NCBI GenBank assembly: GCA_902806065.1
Contig: CADCVE010000027.1
Coordinates: forward strand, 1-64,000
Origin: an uncultured Rubrobacteraceae bacterium
GTDB lineage: Bacteria; Actinomycetota; Rubrobacteria; Rubrobacterales; Rubrobacteraceae
Length of the DNA stretch: 64,000 nucleotides
Reading direction: 5' to 3'
This document shows, piece by piece, positions 1 through 10,144 of the stretch. Every line of letters begins with the position of its first letter. Positions within the stretch are counted from its first letter, which is position 1. The notes below the pieces were generated by a model, which did not search any database, was not told the DNA's origin, and saw only the letters and a list, made by a program, of their open reading frames with translations. A program made the position numbers and the translations under genes.

Positions 1-1
1 G

Positions 2-100
2 CTTGTCGGGGCGATCGGGCGAGCGCTGGACGCGATCACGCCCGAGGACGCACGCGGCTGGTTCGGACACTGCGGCTATGCTGTCGATCAATCGTTGTAA
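2..100 (+). mobile_element. IS630-type transposase, C-terminal fragment
   Basis: An open frame enters from the left edge and stops at TAA 98-100, giving 32 residues. It contains TPEDARGWFGHCGY, which resembles the extreme C-terminus of IS630-family transposases, where a short PEDxRGWFxHCGY motif closes the protein. The catalytic DDE residues would lie outside the window, so I cannot tell whether the copy is intact. Downstream sequence is a mixture of gene debris, which fits an insertion-prone spot. The family call rests on one short motif from memory. Confidence 0.6.
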
Positions 101-239
101 GAAACGCTGTAGGCCGGTGCCGGGCACGGAGCCGGAAAACCCGGCACACAAGAAGCTACGCGAGGCGCGGGAACGGGAAGAGCAGCGGCTACACGCGCGG
201 GCCTAGTATGCGATCCGCACGGGCAACCTGGACTTGTCG

Positions 240-373
240 GCCGAGGTGAAGGCAACGCCTGAGCCGAGGAGCGCCTCTTGGAGGGGACTTTCCGATCGGG
301 GGGCAGAGGATCACGGAGCAACGGTCTCGGTTACATCTCCGACCCCGATGGCAACGGCATAGAGCTGTACTAA
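240..373 (+). pseudogene. VOC/glyoxalase-like remnant with frameshift
   Basis: The last 16 codons before TAA 371-373 read GLGYISDPDGNGIELY, a typical C-terminal strand of vicinal-oxygen-chelate proteins (DPDGNxIEL, where the Glu is a metal ligand in many members). Just upstream, in a different frame, 309-323 reads DHGAT, which in such proteins sits a few residues before that strand. The two parts therefore appear separated by a small indel. No intact N-terminal half is visible. This is best read as a decayed fragment; the boundaries are approximate. Confidence 0.4.
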
Positions 374-440
374 GACCGTCCGAGAGAGGAGTGGGGAACC
401 GCCAAGGCCGAACCATTCGATCCTCGGGAGTTATTGGTAG

Positions 441-629
441 AGTCGGGCCCCATTCCACGACTTGCGGCATGCCTGCGCCACGCTGCTGCTCTCAAAGGGT
501 GTGCATCCCAAGTTCGTACAGGAGTTGCTAGGACACACCAACATCTCCATCACGCTGGATACCTACAGCCATGTCATACCTGCTATGGGAGATCAGACCA
601 AGAAGGCCATGGAAGAAGCGCTTTCGTAG
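441..629 (+). pseudogene. Tyrosine recombinase (integrase) C-terminal remnant
   Basis: The frame is closed upstream by TAG at 438-440 and runs to TAG 627-629, giving 62 residues. It holds the C-terminal catalytic features of phage-type tyrosine recombinases in order: HDLRHACAT (the HxxR box), ELLGHTNISIT (the LGH box) and DTYSHV, with the nucleophilic Tyr. No start codon or N-terminal core-binding domain precedes it, so it is a truncated remnant. It ends about 85 bases from the 3' end of a tRNA gene on the opposite strand. Integrases of integrated elements often sit beside the tRNA they used as attachment site, so a lost or degraded genomic island is likely. Confidence 0.72.
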
Positions 630-713
630 CCTACTGCTGCCCTACTGCTGCCATCGGGTTCTGGCATAGCACCGGAGCCTTTTGATTTTCTGCTGTTTCG
701 CAGGATTTCCTAG

Positions 714-787
714 TAGGGGCGGTGGGACTCGAACCCACACTGTACGGATTTTAAGTCCGCTGCCTCTGCCGATTGGGCTACGCCCCC
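714..787 (-). tRNA. tRNA with UAA anticodon (Leu by codon), short variable loop
   Basis: The minus strand folds as a cloverleaf. The acceptor arm is GGGGGCG with CGCCCCT, the D arm pairs GCC with GGC, the anticodon stem GCGGA/TCCGT encloses loop CTTAAAA, and the T arm GTGGG/CCCAC encloses TTCGAGT. The discriminator is A and CCA is not encoded (CTA follows). The anticodon UAA reads UUA/UUG, so leucine is expected. However, only about five bases separate the anticodon and T stems, whereas bacterial tRNA-Leu normally has a long class II variable arm. Charging identity is therefore less certain than the fold. Confidence 0.85.
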
Positions 788-812
788 ACGGACCCTGGCA
801 GGAGTATAGCAA

Positions 813-1316
813 TTACTCCGTTTGCTCCAACAAATACTCTTTGCATCCGGGGCAGCGGGTAGGGTCGAGGTAGGGATCTTCAAGGCGGGCCAACGTCCAC
901 TCTGCGACCGGGTTTGGAAGGGCACCGGAGAGGTGAAGAGCAGTGAAGGCGTGAAGACATTTCACGCTGCCAACGGACTCTCCCTCGGGACTTTTGTCAG
1001 ACCTCTCGATGGGGCCGCCGACACCGGCGACGCGGGTGCCATAGCTGGCGAGGTGTGCGTCGTGGACTTGGTTTATGGCTGTCTCACCGATCTCTTCCAT
1101 GGCTTGCCGCACGCCACCGACGGCTTCGATGCGAGAGATAGCGGCCTGGAGGGAGCGGCAGGTGATCCAGAACGCCGTCGGCATCTCGCGACGACGCTCA
1201 TTCTCTATAACACTCGGGCGACCAGCGGGACAACGGGCGGCCACGCGGAAAGCGAGCGGCTCCCGGCCGAGTTGACGCGTCACTAACTCGCGGTCTCTGT
1301 CGCTGTCAGCCATCAT
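813..1316 (-). CDS. DUF501 domain protein
   Basis: This 167-residue protein matches the DUF501 family as I know it. It starts with an ELVTRQLGREP segment, then RCPAGRPSVI, then a stretch resembling TxFWITCRSLQAAISRIEA, and later VKCLHAFTA near residue 120, followed by NPVAEW. Family function is unknown. In actinobacteria it usually lies directly downstream of eno and a FtsB/DivIC-like gene and before ppx, which is the position seen here (no ppx follows). The start is ambiguous between two adjacent ATG codons; a GAAAGG-like ribosome site lies upstream. Residues 145-160 carry a CPGC pair that could bind metal. Confidence 0.85.
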   Translation of the reverse strand: MMADSDRDRELVTRQLGREPLAFRVAARCPAGRPSVIENERRREMPTAFWITCRSLQAAISRIEAVGGVRQAMEEIGETAINQVHDAHLASYGTRVAGVGGPIERSDKSPEGESVGSVKCLHAFTALHLSGALPNPVAEWTLARLEDPYLDPTRCPGCKEYLLEQTE

Positions 1317-1381
1317 CTATGAGCCTTTCGCCGAGGACGGAGCTATCGGCGGAGCCATCGGCATTCTCATCGAAGAACGTA

Positions 1382-1696
1382 CTATTCACATCCCTTTCCT
1401 GACTGCTGACAGGTGCTGTCTGAAGGTTGCTCGGGGACTATGTATACCTTTTCGCCAGGCTCTATCATGCCGTAGCGCTCACGGGCGGCACGCTCGACGC
1501 CACCCTCCGTTTCCAGATCCTCCACAAGCCTCTCTCTGGCGACGTTCTGTTTCTCCAGTTGCTCCAGGTCCGCCTGAAGGGTGAGAACGTAACTCCGATA
1601 CTCTAGGATCCCCTGGAGGGGCGAAATGTAGGAGGCAAGGAGGAGGCCGAGGAAGGCGGCGTACAGGATTACCTTGAGCGGCCTGGCGAGGCTCAA
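1382..1696 (-). CDS. FtsB/DivIC-like septum formation protein
   Basis: A 104-residue bitopic protein. A short basic N-terminus is followed by one hydrophobic segment (about residues 8-26) and then a charged, heptad-like region (about 34-65) that should form a coiled coil. The RYGMIEPGEKVYIVP segment (about 74-88) is typical of FtsB/DivIC proteins, which join FtsL and FtsQ/DivIB at the division septum. It follows pyk by a few bases and precedes DUF501, the usual actinobacterial order apart from the pyk insertion. The last 15 residues are polar and not conserved. Family assignment is good; FtsB and DivIC cannot be told apart here. Confidence 0.82.
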   Translation of the reverse strand: MSLARPLKVILYAAFLGLLLASYISPLQGILEYRSYVLTLQADLEQLEKQNVARERLVEDLETEGGVERAARERYGMIEPGEKVYIVPEQPSDSTCQQSGKGCE

Positions 1697-1703
1697 TACA
1701 GTG

Positions 1704-3131
1704 TTACTCTTCTTCGCCTATCGTGTGCAGCTTGAGCATGTTCGTCGAGCCGGGCATCGTGCTCATCGAACCGCCGGTGAGGATAACCTCATCACCCTCC
1801 TTGACGAGTCCGGACTTGTGCGCGGCCCGTACCGCCTCGTCGTAGCGCTCCTCGATGCCGCCGCGCTGCTCACCGCTTATGGCGGAGACACCCCACACCA
1901 GCGCGAGCATCCTCACCGTCGGCTCCTCCGGGCTTACGGCGAGTATCTTGTTCGGCGGCCTGAAACGGGCTACCCGCAAGCATGAGAGACCACTCTGGGT
2001 AGAGGTAATTATGGCCTCCAGGTCGAGGTCCTCCGCCAGCTCGCAGGCCGCGTGGGTCAGGGCATCGTAGCGGTCGCCCTTCCCCCAGTCGGTCGAGGCA
2101 CTAATGTCCCGCCCGTAGTTGATGGCGCCCTCCGCCGCGCGGCAGATACGGTCCATCTGCCGGACGCTCTGCAACGGGTAGCGGCCAACCGCCGTCTCGC
2201 CGGAGAGCATTACCGCGTCCGCTCGATCGAAGATGGCGTTCGCTACGTCGGAGACCTCGGCGCGGGTCGGCCTGGGGTTCCGGATCATCGAATCCAGCAT
2301 CTGCGTTGCCACGATGACAGGTTTACCCAAACGGCGGCAACGCGCAACTATGCGTTTCTGCTCCACCGGCACCCTCTCGGCCGACAGCTCGACGGCCAGG
2401 TCACCACGCGCGACCATGATGCCGTCGGAGACCTTGAGGATACTCTCGATATCATCTATAGCCTCGTGCTTCTCTATCTTGGAGATTATGGGTATATTCC
2501 CGCCGAACTCCTTCATGCGCTCCTTGACTTCCCTGACCTCGTCACCCGAGCGCACGAACGAGACCGCCATCCAGTCCGGCCGGAGCTCCTCGACCCCGAA
2601 ACGCATGTCTTCGAGGTCCTTCGGCGTGAGGCCGCTTATGGAGAGCGAAGAATCCGGGAAGTTCAAGCCCTTGTGCGAGGAGATCGGGCCACCCGTCACG
2701 ACCACGCAGACGACCTCACCGTCCCCGACCTCCTCGACCCGGAGCTCTAACAGACCATCGTCTATTAGTACCCGGTGCCCGGGCTCGACGTCCTGGACTA
2801 TCTGCTTGTAGGGGGTTGCGAGACGGCTCGCGTCGCCCAGGAAATCTCCCGGCGCTATGACCACCCGGTTTCCGTCGACTAGCTCCGTCCCACCGACGAC
2901 CTCGCCGGTCCGGATCTTCGGCCCCTGTAAATCTTGCATCACCGCCACGTTGCGGCCCGAAGAGTCCGCCGCCTCGCGCACGAACCGGGCATTCTTCAAA
3001 TGCCCCTCGTGCTGACCGTGGCTGAAGTTCAGGCGGGTCACGTCCACCCCGAAGCGCACGAGGTCCTCTATCGCCTCCTCCGTCGAGGTACCGGGACCTA
3101 GAGTAGCGACTATCTTCGTCCGCCGCTCCAT
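1704..3131 (-). CDS. pyk: Pyruvate kinase
   Basis: A 475-residue pyruvate kinase of usual length. It begins RRTKIVATLGPGT, shows ISKIEKHEA near residue 219 (the active-site Lys that contacts the phosphoryl group) and MLSGETAVG near residue 310. It transfers phosphate from phosphoenolpyruvate to ADP, the last step of glycolysis. It directly follows enolase with only a few bases between them, so consecutive steps of lower glycolysis are probably co-transcribed. The C-terminal regulatory domain (about 350-470) is complete. Its insertion between eno and ftsB is the only departure from the common actinobacterial order. Confidence 0.97.
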   Translation of the reverse strand: MERRTKIVATLGPGTSTEEAIEDLVRFGVDVTRLNFSHGQHEGHLKNARFVREAADSSGRNVAVMQDLQGPKIRTGEVVGGTELVDGNRVVIAPGDFLGDASRLATPYKQIVQDVEPGHRVLIDDGLLELRVEEVGDGEVVCVVVTGGPISSHKGLNFPDSSLSISGLTPKDLEDMRFGVEELRPDWMAVSFVRSGDEVREVKERMKEFGGNIPIISKIEKHEAIDDIESILKVSDGIMVARGDLAVELSAERVPVEQKRIVARCRRLGKPVIVATQMLDSMIRNPRPTRAEVSDVANAIFDRADAVMLSGETAVGRYPLQSVRQMDRICRAAEGAINYGRDISASTDWGKGDRYDALTHAACELAEDLDLEAIITSTQSGLSCLRVARFRPPNKILAVSPEEPTVRMLALVWGVSAISGEQRGGIEERYDEAVRAAHKSGLVKEGDEVILTGGSMSTMPGSTNMLKLHTIGEEE

Positions 3132-3135
3132 CCTC

Positions 3136-4497
<1,362 letters not shown>

Positions 4498-4565
4498 CTA
4501 ACTCTACGCCCTCAGACCTCGCAGCGCCACTACCACCGCGAGGCCCAAAGGCTGCCTCCAGGTTA

Positions 4566-5750
4566 CTACTTCGACTCTCCCTCCGGCGGTGCAGCCTTCT
4601 CCGGCGGCGCTTCGCCCTCTGGCGCTTTGCCTTCCGGCGGCGCTCCGGCGCCTGGTGGGAGGCCGGGGATCTGAGGTTGTTCGTTGGGGTCGTAGCCGGG
4701 GAGGTAGGTCACGTTACGAGATTCGAGTTCGGAGTCGATCCAGGCTTCGAACTCCGTCGCCTGGCGCTGCTGGTTGAGCTGGTCCTCGATCTCGGGGGCC
4801 GCTTCCTCCAGCGGGACCTCTTCTTCTTCCTGAATATCCGTAACCTCCAGGACGTGAAAACCGAACTCGGTCTCGACGGGATCGGAGATCTCACCCTCCT
4901 CCGCGCTGAAGGCGGCCTCATCGAACTCCGGCACGAACCCACCCTCGGGGTTGCATCCGAGGTCGCCGCCCTGCTCGGCGCTCCCCGGGTCCTGGGAGTA
5001 TTCCTGCGCGAGCTCCGCGAAGTCTTCCCCGTCGTCGAGTTGCTGCTTGACCTCCTGGGCCGTCTCCTCTTCATCCGGGCTGAAGAGTATGTGTCTGATG
5101 CAGCGCCGCTCGGGGAGCGTAAACCGGGTCTCCTTGTTCTCCTCGTAGAAGTCCTCGATCTCCTGCTCCGTCGGCCCCTCGCCGCCCACGGCCTCCTCCC
5201 GGACTTTCTCCAGGGTCAGGCCCGTCCGTACCTCCTCCCGGAAATCATCCTCGGTATAACCGAACTGGCTCAACGCCTCCTGGAAAGCCTCGTCAGGGGT
5301 CAAGTCCTGCCCGGCGGCCTGGGCCTGCTGGCCGACCTGCTCCTTGGTCTGCTCGACCTCCGCCTCGATCTCCTCCCCGGTCACCTCTATGCCGTTCTCC
5401 TCGGCGTAAGCCTTCCCAAGGTTGAAAGCCACGAGTTGCGGCACGACTTGCGACTTCGCCGCCTCGAACTGCGGAGAGCCCGGCTCGACCTCCGGCGCGG
5501 GCTGTCCACTCGCCGCCGCCTGCCCAGAGTACAGCCGCTCGATCCCCTCTGTTACCTCGCCCTCGGTAACATCGCCCCCATCAAAAGTAACGACCTTCTT
5601 TGCCCCAGAATCTACCTCTGAAGAAGGCCCGGCAGGCTCACACCCCACCAGAACAAAAAGCGCCAAAACCACAAAACCACACACGGAAGCTACTCTTGCG
5701 GAGAAAAGATTACTCAAAGCGACCAGAATCCTAACTTGTGTTGCTGCCAT
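4566..5750 (-). CDS. PpiC-type peptidyl-prolyl isomerase lipoprotein (PrsA/SurA-like)
   Basis: A 394-residue exported foldase. The N-terminus has a hydrophobic stretch ending in the lipobox LVGC (about residues 33-36), so the mature protein should be a lipid-anchored lipoprotein. A SurA/PrsA-like N-terminal region (about 50-200) precedes a parvulin domain (about 215-305) with IRHILF, the GGDLG motif and FGFHVLEV. The tail is rich in Pro, Glu and Gly. It should catalyse proline isomerisation and folding of secreted proteins outside the membrane. It sits between mfd and eno. The start at 5750 is very close to the predicted promoter, so a start further in is possible. Confidence 0.9.
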   Translation of the reverse strand: MAATQVRILVALSNLFSARVASVCGFVVLALFVLVGCEPAGPSSEVDSGAKKVVTFDGGDVTEGEVTEGIERLYSGQAAASGQPAPEVEPGSPQFEAAKSQVVPQLVAFNLGKAYAEENGIEVTGEEIEAEVEQTKEQVGQQAQAAGQDLTPDEAFQEALSQFGYTEDDFREEVRTGLTLEKVREEAVGGEGPTEQEIEDFYEENKETRFTLPERRCIRHILFSPDEEETAQEVKQQLDDGEDFAELAQEYSQDPGSAEQGGDLGCNPEGGFVPEFDEAAFSAEEGEISDPVETEFGFHVLEVTDIQEEEEVPLEEAAPEIEDQLNQQRQATEFEAWIDSELESRNVTYLPGYDPNEQPQIPGLPPGAGAPPEGKAPEGEAPPEKAAPPEGESK

Positions 5751-5772
5751 GGAAACTCAAAAAGACGGCGCG

Positions 5773-5778
5773 ATTATA
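5773..5778 (-). promoter_or_regulatory. Extended -10 promoter for the foldase gene
   Basis: On the minus strand TATAAT is preceded by TGC, giving an extended -10 element. No good -35 hexamer is seen 17 bases upstream, which fits an extended -10 promoter. Transcription would start around 5766, about 16 bases before the annotated ATG. Confidence 0.45.
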
Positions 5779-5937
5779 GCACCGTAGCCAAAGAAGCCTT
5801 GCGCGCGGCGGGAGCTGTGTTTCACGTCACCGAGATCATACTTTTGGTCAGCCGAAATTCGCCGTCGGCACGATGTACGAATGGCAACGCCAGGAGAAGG
5901 TGCGTACGGCCCTGGGGACTACGTCGAAGGAGAAAAG

Positions 5938-6321
5938 ATGCCAAGGAAAACGACGACTACGGTGGTGGGTCTGGCAATGCTACTGATGGCTTCCGTGCCG
6001 GTTCTAGCGCAGAATGACGACAGGCCGCCGCCGTGGGATGACCCGCGAGTGTATGAGTATTCCGAGAATTCGAGCTCCACGTCCAATCTGGTCTACTCGC
6101 CCGAGCTAGGAGCTTACGTTGATTGCAGTTTCTCGTTCTTCGATCCTGCAAAAAGCAAGTTCTGCGTGGAGAACGGCGTGATCCCTTCGTGCACCTATGC
6201 TGAGAGCAAAGAAATCCCCGGGGCTATCGAGTCGGCCTGCGTAGGTAACTTCGATTTCGGAAGAGCCGGTCTCGGTGGTGAAGGGGACGTTGTGGGCTCC
6301 TTACAGTACGACAACAAGTAG
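5938..6321 (+). CDS. Small secreted protein, four cysteines in the mature part
   Basis: A 127-residue protein that I do not recognise. The start at 5938 is supported by an AAGGAG site eight bases upstream and by a classic signal peptide: MPRKTTTT, then a hydrophobic core, then VPVLAQ for cleavage near residue 23. The mature part is acidic and has four Cys (YVDC, KFC, PSC, SAC) that could form two disulfides outside the cell. It is transcribed towards mfd, opposite to its neighbours, as a single gene. An in-frame ATG 19 codons upstream has no ribosome site and is rejected. Confidence 0.65.
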   Translation: MPRKTTTTVVGLAMLLMASVPVLAQNDDRPPPWDDPRVYEYSENSSSTSNLVYSPELGAYVDCSFSFFDPAKSKFCVENGVIPSCTYAESKEIPGAIESACVGNFDFGRAGLGGEGDVVGSLQYDNK

Positions 6322-6357
6322 TCCTGCACGCGAGCGAACCAGGATTCCCCCCGTCAT

Positions 6358-9300
6358 CTAGGCTCGTTCCAGCGCCCTCAAAGTCTCTTCGGCTAACTCC
6401 AGCGGCCCCAGAGCAGAGTCGCGCACCGTGATGCGACCGTCCCGGCCCGCGACAGTACCTTTGGTGGCCTTGCGGATTAGAGCGGGGGCCGCTGCGGTCG
6501 CGGTGACGCCGGTGATACTGAGGGTGCCGGAGCGGTAGTTGACCGCCGTGGCGCCTACCCCGCGGGCGAGGAGCTTTATGCGCGAGAAGCCGAGTAGGTT
6601 CAAGCCGGGCTCGGGGGGCTCTCCGAAGCGTTCCGTTAGCTCCTCGGCCAGGTCGTCCAGTTCCGTAAGCGTGTGGACCCCGGAGGCCCGGCGGTAGAGG
6701 TCTACACGTTCGATCTCATCTCGCACGTAATCCACGGGGAGGTAGGCATCCAGAGCCAGCTCAACGATCACCGGCGGCGGCGTCTCCCCCCTGACCGGCT
6801 GTCCCTTCGCCAGTGCCACCGCCTCTTCTAGGAGCCTCAGGTACATCTCGAAGCCGACCGCCGCTATCTGGCCGCTCTGCTCCGCGCCAAGGAGGTTCCC
6901 GGCGCCGCGTATCTCAAGGTCCCGCATCGCGATGGCGAACCCGCTTCCCAGCTCGGTGAAGTCCATGAGGGCTTCGAGGCGCTTCTGGGATTCGGGCGTC
7001 GCACCCAGGGGAGCGAAGAGGTAGGCGTATGCCTGGTTCGTGGAGCGGCCGATTCTGCCGCGTAGCTGGTAGAGCTGCGCGAGGCCCATGGTGTCGGCCC
7101 TGTCCACGATCAAGGTGTTCGCCGTCGCTACATCCAACCCACTCTCCACGATGGTCGTGGTCACCAGTACATCCGCCTCCCGGTCCAGGAACCGGCTCAT
7201 CACGTCCTCCAGAGCACGCTCCGGCATCCGGCCGTGCGCCGTTACGAACTTCGCCCCCGGCATGAGCGCGCCCAGCCTCTCAGCGACCTCGTCTATGGTG
7301 TCAATGCGGTTGTGGACGAAGAAGACCTGCCCGCCACGCCGGACTTCCTTCTCGATGGCCCTGCCAACGAGATCCTCTTCGTAAGGTCCTACGTGTGTGA
7401 GGATGCTGCGGCGTCCGCTCGGAGCCGTCTCTATGACGCTGATATCTCGCAAGGTTGCGAGGCCCATCTGCATCGTGCGCGGTATCGGGGTCGCGGTAAG
7501 CGTGAGCAGGTCCACGGAGGCCTTGAACTCCTTGAGGCGCTCCTTGTGCTTCACCCCGAAGCGCTGCTCTTCGTCCACGATCACCAGCCCCAGGTCCTCC
7601 GGGCGCACCTCCGCCCCAAGCAGCGCGTGCGTCCCAATGAGCACGTCCACGTCCCCAGCCGCGAAGTCCTTCAGGGTTTGCCGTCTCTCGGCGGCGGTCG
7701 AGAAACGGCTGAGGCTTTCGACCCTGACCGCGAATTTGCCGAGACGCTCCTTGAAGGTCTTGTAATGTTGCTGTACGAGGATGGTAGTCGGCGCGAGCAG
7801 CATTACTTGCTTGCCGGCGAGCGCCGCCTTGAACGCGGCCCTTACCGCGACCTCGGTCTTCCCGAAACCGACGTCACCACACACGAGACGGTCCATCGGA
7901 CGCGCCCGCTGCATATCCGCCTTGACCGCCACGATGGCCGCCGCCTGATCCAGCGTCTCCCGGTACGGGAAGCTCTCTTCCAGCTCCCGCTCCCACTCCG
8001 AATCTTCGGGGAAGGGGAATCCTTCAGCGGAGGCGCGGGCAGCCTGCACGCGCAACAACTCCCCGGCGAGCGCCTTGACGCGCTTTCGGACCTTGTCCGT
8101 GACCGTCGCCCACGAGGAGCCCCCGAGCTTGTCCAGGCGCGTCCCCTCGCCGCCGATGTACTTGTGCAGCAGCTCCATCTGCTCGTAGGGTACGAAGAGC
8201 GTGTCCCCGCCGCGGTAGCTGACCTGCATGTAATCTCGCGTGGCCCCGAGGACCTCCTTGGAAACCAGCCCCTCGAAACGCCCGATCCCCTGCGCCTGAT
8301 GCACGACGAGATCGCCGCCCTTCAAGTCCGCGAAGGAAGCAACAGCAGGCGCCCTCCCTCCGCGATCCGGGCGCGCGCGTCTGCGACCAAACAGGGTGTC
8401 CCGCCGGACGACCGCCACGCCTCCAGCCGAGTAGGAGAACCCCTCCTCGACCTCGCCCGGAACCACGTAGAGACCGGGTGGGAGCGAGGCGTCCACCCGG
8501 GCGGCCTCCGCTGACCTGCGCCCGATCTCCGCGAACGCATAAGCGGTACGCTTGGCCTCACCGACCGAAGAGCAGGCCACGAAGACGCGCAGACCCTCGT
8601 CCACGAGCGCCTGTAGCCTGCGGCCCGCCTCCCGGATAGTGGTGGAAGGCGTCGTCACCGGCGGCGCCGAAACGGTCTCGAAATCCTCGCCCTCCGCGAC
8701 GTTCACGAAACGGAGGTCCGGCTCGGGGAGAACGTCGTCGTAGAGTTCCAGTACCACGTCTTCGTCGTCCTCGGGCAGCCTCTCCGCAGGCTCCTCCGCC
8801 CACACCTCGATGCCCTCCGGCAGGAGGTCTCTAGGGGAGACGGGGTTCAGGCCGAGGAGCAAGCGGTCAAGCCCCGGCACGCGTACGCCACTCCGCGCCT
8901 CCTCCGGGTAGTCTCCGCCCGCCTCATTGGCTAGAGACGCGAGGTCACCTTCCCGGGCAGCGTGGACCGTGACACCCTCCAGTTCGCGCACGACTCGTTG
9001 CGTGGCCAGAGAGACGGCCCTGACGCTCTCGATCTCATCTCCCCACCACTCGATTCGGGTGGGCGAGCGGCGGGTACTCGGGAAGACGTCCACGATGCCG
9101 CCGCGCACCGCGAACTCCCCATGACGCGACACCCGGTCCACCCGCTCGTATCCCAGAGAGACCAGCCGCGAGAGGAAGGCGTCCAGCTCGATCTCGCCCC
9201 CGCCCTCTAGCTGCATCGGCTCGTAGAGCGGCGTCTTCTCCATCATGGCCATTGGCCCGGCGACCACGACACGAGCCGCGGAGAGAGCATTCAACGCCCG

Positions 9301-9534
9301 CTGGCGCTCCCCGACGCGCACCGCCGGTGACCCGAACACGTCACCGTACGGGAGGCCGCGCGAGGGCAGATGGACTACGGGCTCATCCGTAAAGCAGCGG
9401 GCATCCCTCGCGTAGCGTTCGGCGGCCTCCTCACTCCCGGCCAGGATCAGGACCGGACGCCCGGCGTTGGCCGCCAGGTAAGCCCGGATCCTGCGTGGAG
9501 CTTGCAAGTTCTTCGTGGTAGTCCTGTAATGCAC
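6358..9534 (-). CDS. mfd: Transcription-repair coupling factor Mfd
   Basis: A 1058-residue protein of slightly less than usual length. In order: a UvrB-like damage-recognition half, a CarD-like RNA polymerase interaction domain starting near residue 400 (GGDLVVHQAQGIGRFEGL), Walker A GDVGFGKTE near 555, the DEEQ box IVDEEQRFG near 654, helicase motifs ATPIPRTM and QLRGRIGRS, and a C-terminal TRCF domain. It displaces RNA polymerase stalled at DNA lesions and recruits UvrA. The foldase lipoprotein gene follows on the same strand after about 600 bases with an opposite-strand gene between, so they are separate transcripts. Confidence 0.97.
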   Translation of the reverse strand: MHYRTTTKNLQAPRRIRAYLAANAGRPVLILAGSEEAAERYARDARCFTDEPVVHLPSRGLPYGDVFGSPAVRVGERQRALNALSAARVVVAGPMAMMEKTPLYEPMQLEGGGEIELDAFLSRLVSLGYERVDRVSRHGEFAVRGGIVDVFPSTRRSPTRIEWWGDEIESVRAVSLATQRVVRELEGVTVHAAREGDLASLANEAGGDYPEEARSGVRVPGLDRLLLGLNPVSPRDLLPEGIEVWAEEPAERLPEDDEDVVLELYDDVLPEPDLRFVNVAEGEDFETVSAPPVTTPSTTIREAGRRLQALVDEGLRVFVACSSVGEAKRTAYAFAEIGRRSAEAARVDASLPPGLYVVPGEVEEGFSYSAGGVAVVRRDTLFGRRRARPDRGGRAPAVASFADLKGGDLVVHQAQGIGRFEGLVSKEVLGATRDYMQVSYRGGDTLFVPYEQMELLHKYIGGEGTRLDKLGGSSWATVTDKVRKRVKALAGELLRVQAARASAEGFPFPEDSEWERELEESFPYRETLDQAAAIVAVKADMQRARPMDRLVCGDVGFGKTEVAVRAAFKAALAGKQVMLLAPTTILVQQHYKTFKERLGKFAVRVESLSRFSTAAERRQTLKDFAAGDVDVLIGTHALLGAEVRPEDLGLVIVDEEQRFGVKHKERLKEFKASVDLLTLTATPIPRTMQMGLATLRDISVIETAPSGRRSILTHVGPYEEDLVGRAIEKEVRRGGQVFFVHNRIDTIDEVAERLGALMPGAKFVTAHGRMPERALEDVMSRFLDREADVLVTTTIVESGLDVATANTLIVDRADTMGLAQLYQLRGRIGRSTNQAYAYLFAPLGATPESQKRLEALMDFTELGSGFAIAMRDLEIRGAGNLLGAEQSGQIAAVGFEMYLRLLEEAVALAKGQPVRGETPPPVIVELALDAYLPVDYVRDEIERVDLYRRASGVHTLTELDDLAEELTERFGEPPEPGLNLLGFSRIKLLARGVGATAVNYRSGTLSITGVTATAAAPALIRKATKGTVAGRDGRITVRDSALGPLELAEETLRALERA

Positions 9535-9652
9535 CCGTGGATTCTAACGCTCCTCAGCAAATCTCCAACGTAAGATGTTCCACTTCCGAAGATTCCGTGG
9601 CGCGTCTTTGGGACAATTGGCTTGTTCTTGCATCCGCGCGGGAGGTTCCGGA

Positions 9653-10063
9653 ATGTCGCTACTGGAAGAGTTGAACGAACGTGGGACCGGGACGCTGCCT
9701 GGCCTTATCGGGATCGAGGTGTCAGAGGTAGAGAAAGGGCGCCTCGTCTCCCATCTACCTCTGCGGGATGAACTGCTCGCCCCGAACGGCTACCTGCACG
9801 CCGCCACGGTCATAGCACTCGCGGATACGTCCTGCGGCTACGGATGCTTCGCGAACCTGCCCGACGGGGCAGAAGGCTTTACAACGGTCGAGCTGAAGAG
9901 CAACTTCCTCGGTACGAAGCGCGAGGGAACTATCCAGTGCGAAGCTACACTGGTGCATGGCGGGCGGGCGACACAGGTGTGGGACGCGACCGTCGCGGAC
10001 GCGGAGTCCGGCAAGCAGTTAGCGCTCTTCCGCTGCACGCAGATGATCCTCTACCCTCGCTAG
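9653..10063 (+). CDS. PaaI-type hotdog-fold thioesterase
   Basis: A 136-residue protein with the hotdog thioesterase pattern: LIGIEVSEVEKGRL, then NGYLHAATVIALADTSCGYG around residues 44-62, where the Asn-Gly and His-Ala region corresponds to the acyl-CoA binding and catalytic loop, then TVELKSNFLGT. It should hydrolyse an acyl- or aryl-CoA thioester in the cytoplasm; the substrate cannot be read from sequence. GGGAGG lies about eight bases before ATG 9653, so the upstream in-frame ATG is rejected. It is divergent from mfd and stands alone. Confidence 0.8.
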   Translation: MSLLEELNERGTGTLPGLIGIEVSEVEKGRLVSHLPLRDELLAPNGYLHAATVIALADTSCGYGCFANLPDGAEGFTTVELKSNFLGTKREGTIQCEATLVHGGRATQVWDATVADAESGKQLALFRCTQMILYPR

Positions 10064-10144
10064 CCGCGTCTCTTCCTCGCCAAGGAAAGCACTGAAGAAC
10101 GGCGGCGCGAAGCTCCAAAGCGCGAGTATCCGAGGCTTCGGCCT

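Noticed and set aside
4677-5621. 314-codon plus-strand frame
   Set aside because: Antisense shadow of the foldase lipoprotein gene, which has a signal sequence and a full PpiC domain.
7234-8514. 426-codon plus-strand frame inside mfd
   Set aside because: The opposite strand encodes conserved Mfd motifs (Walker A, DEEQ) throughout. The plus frame shows no domain.
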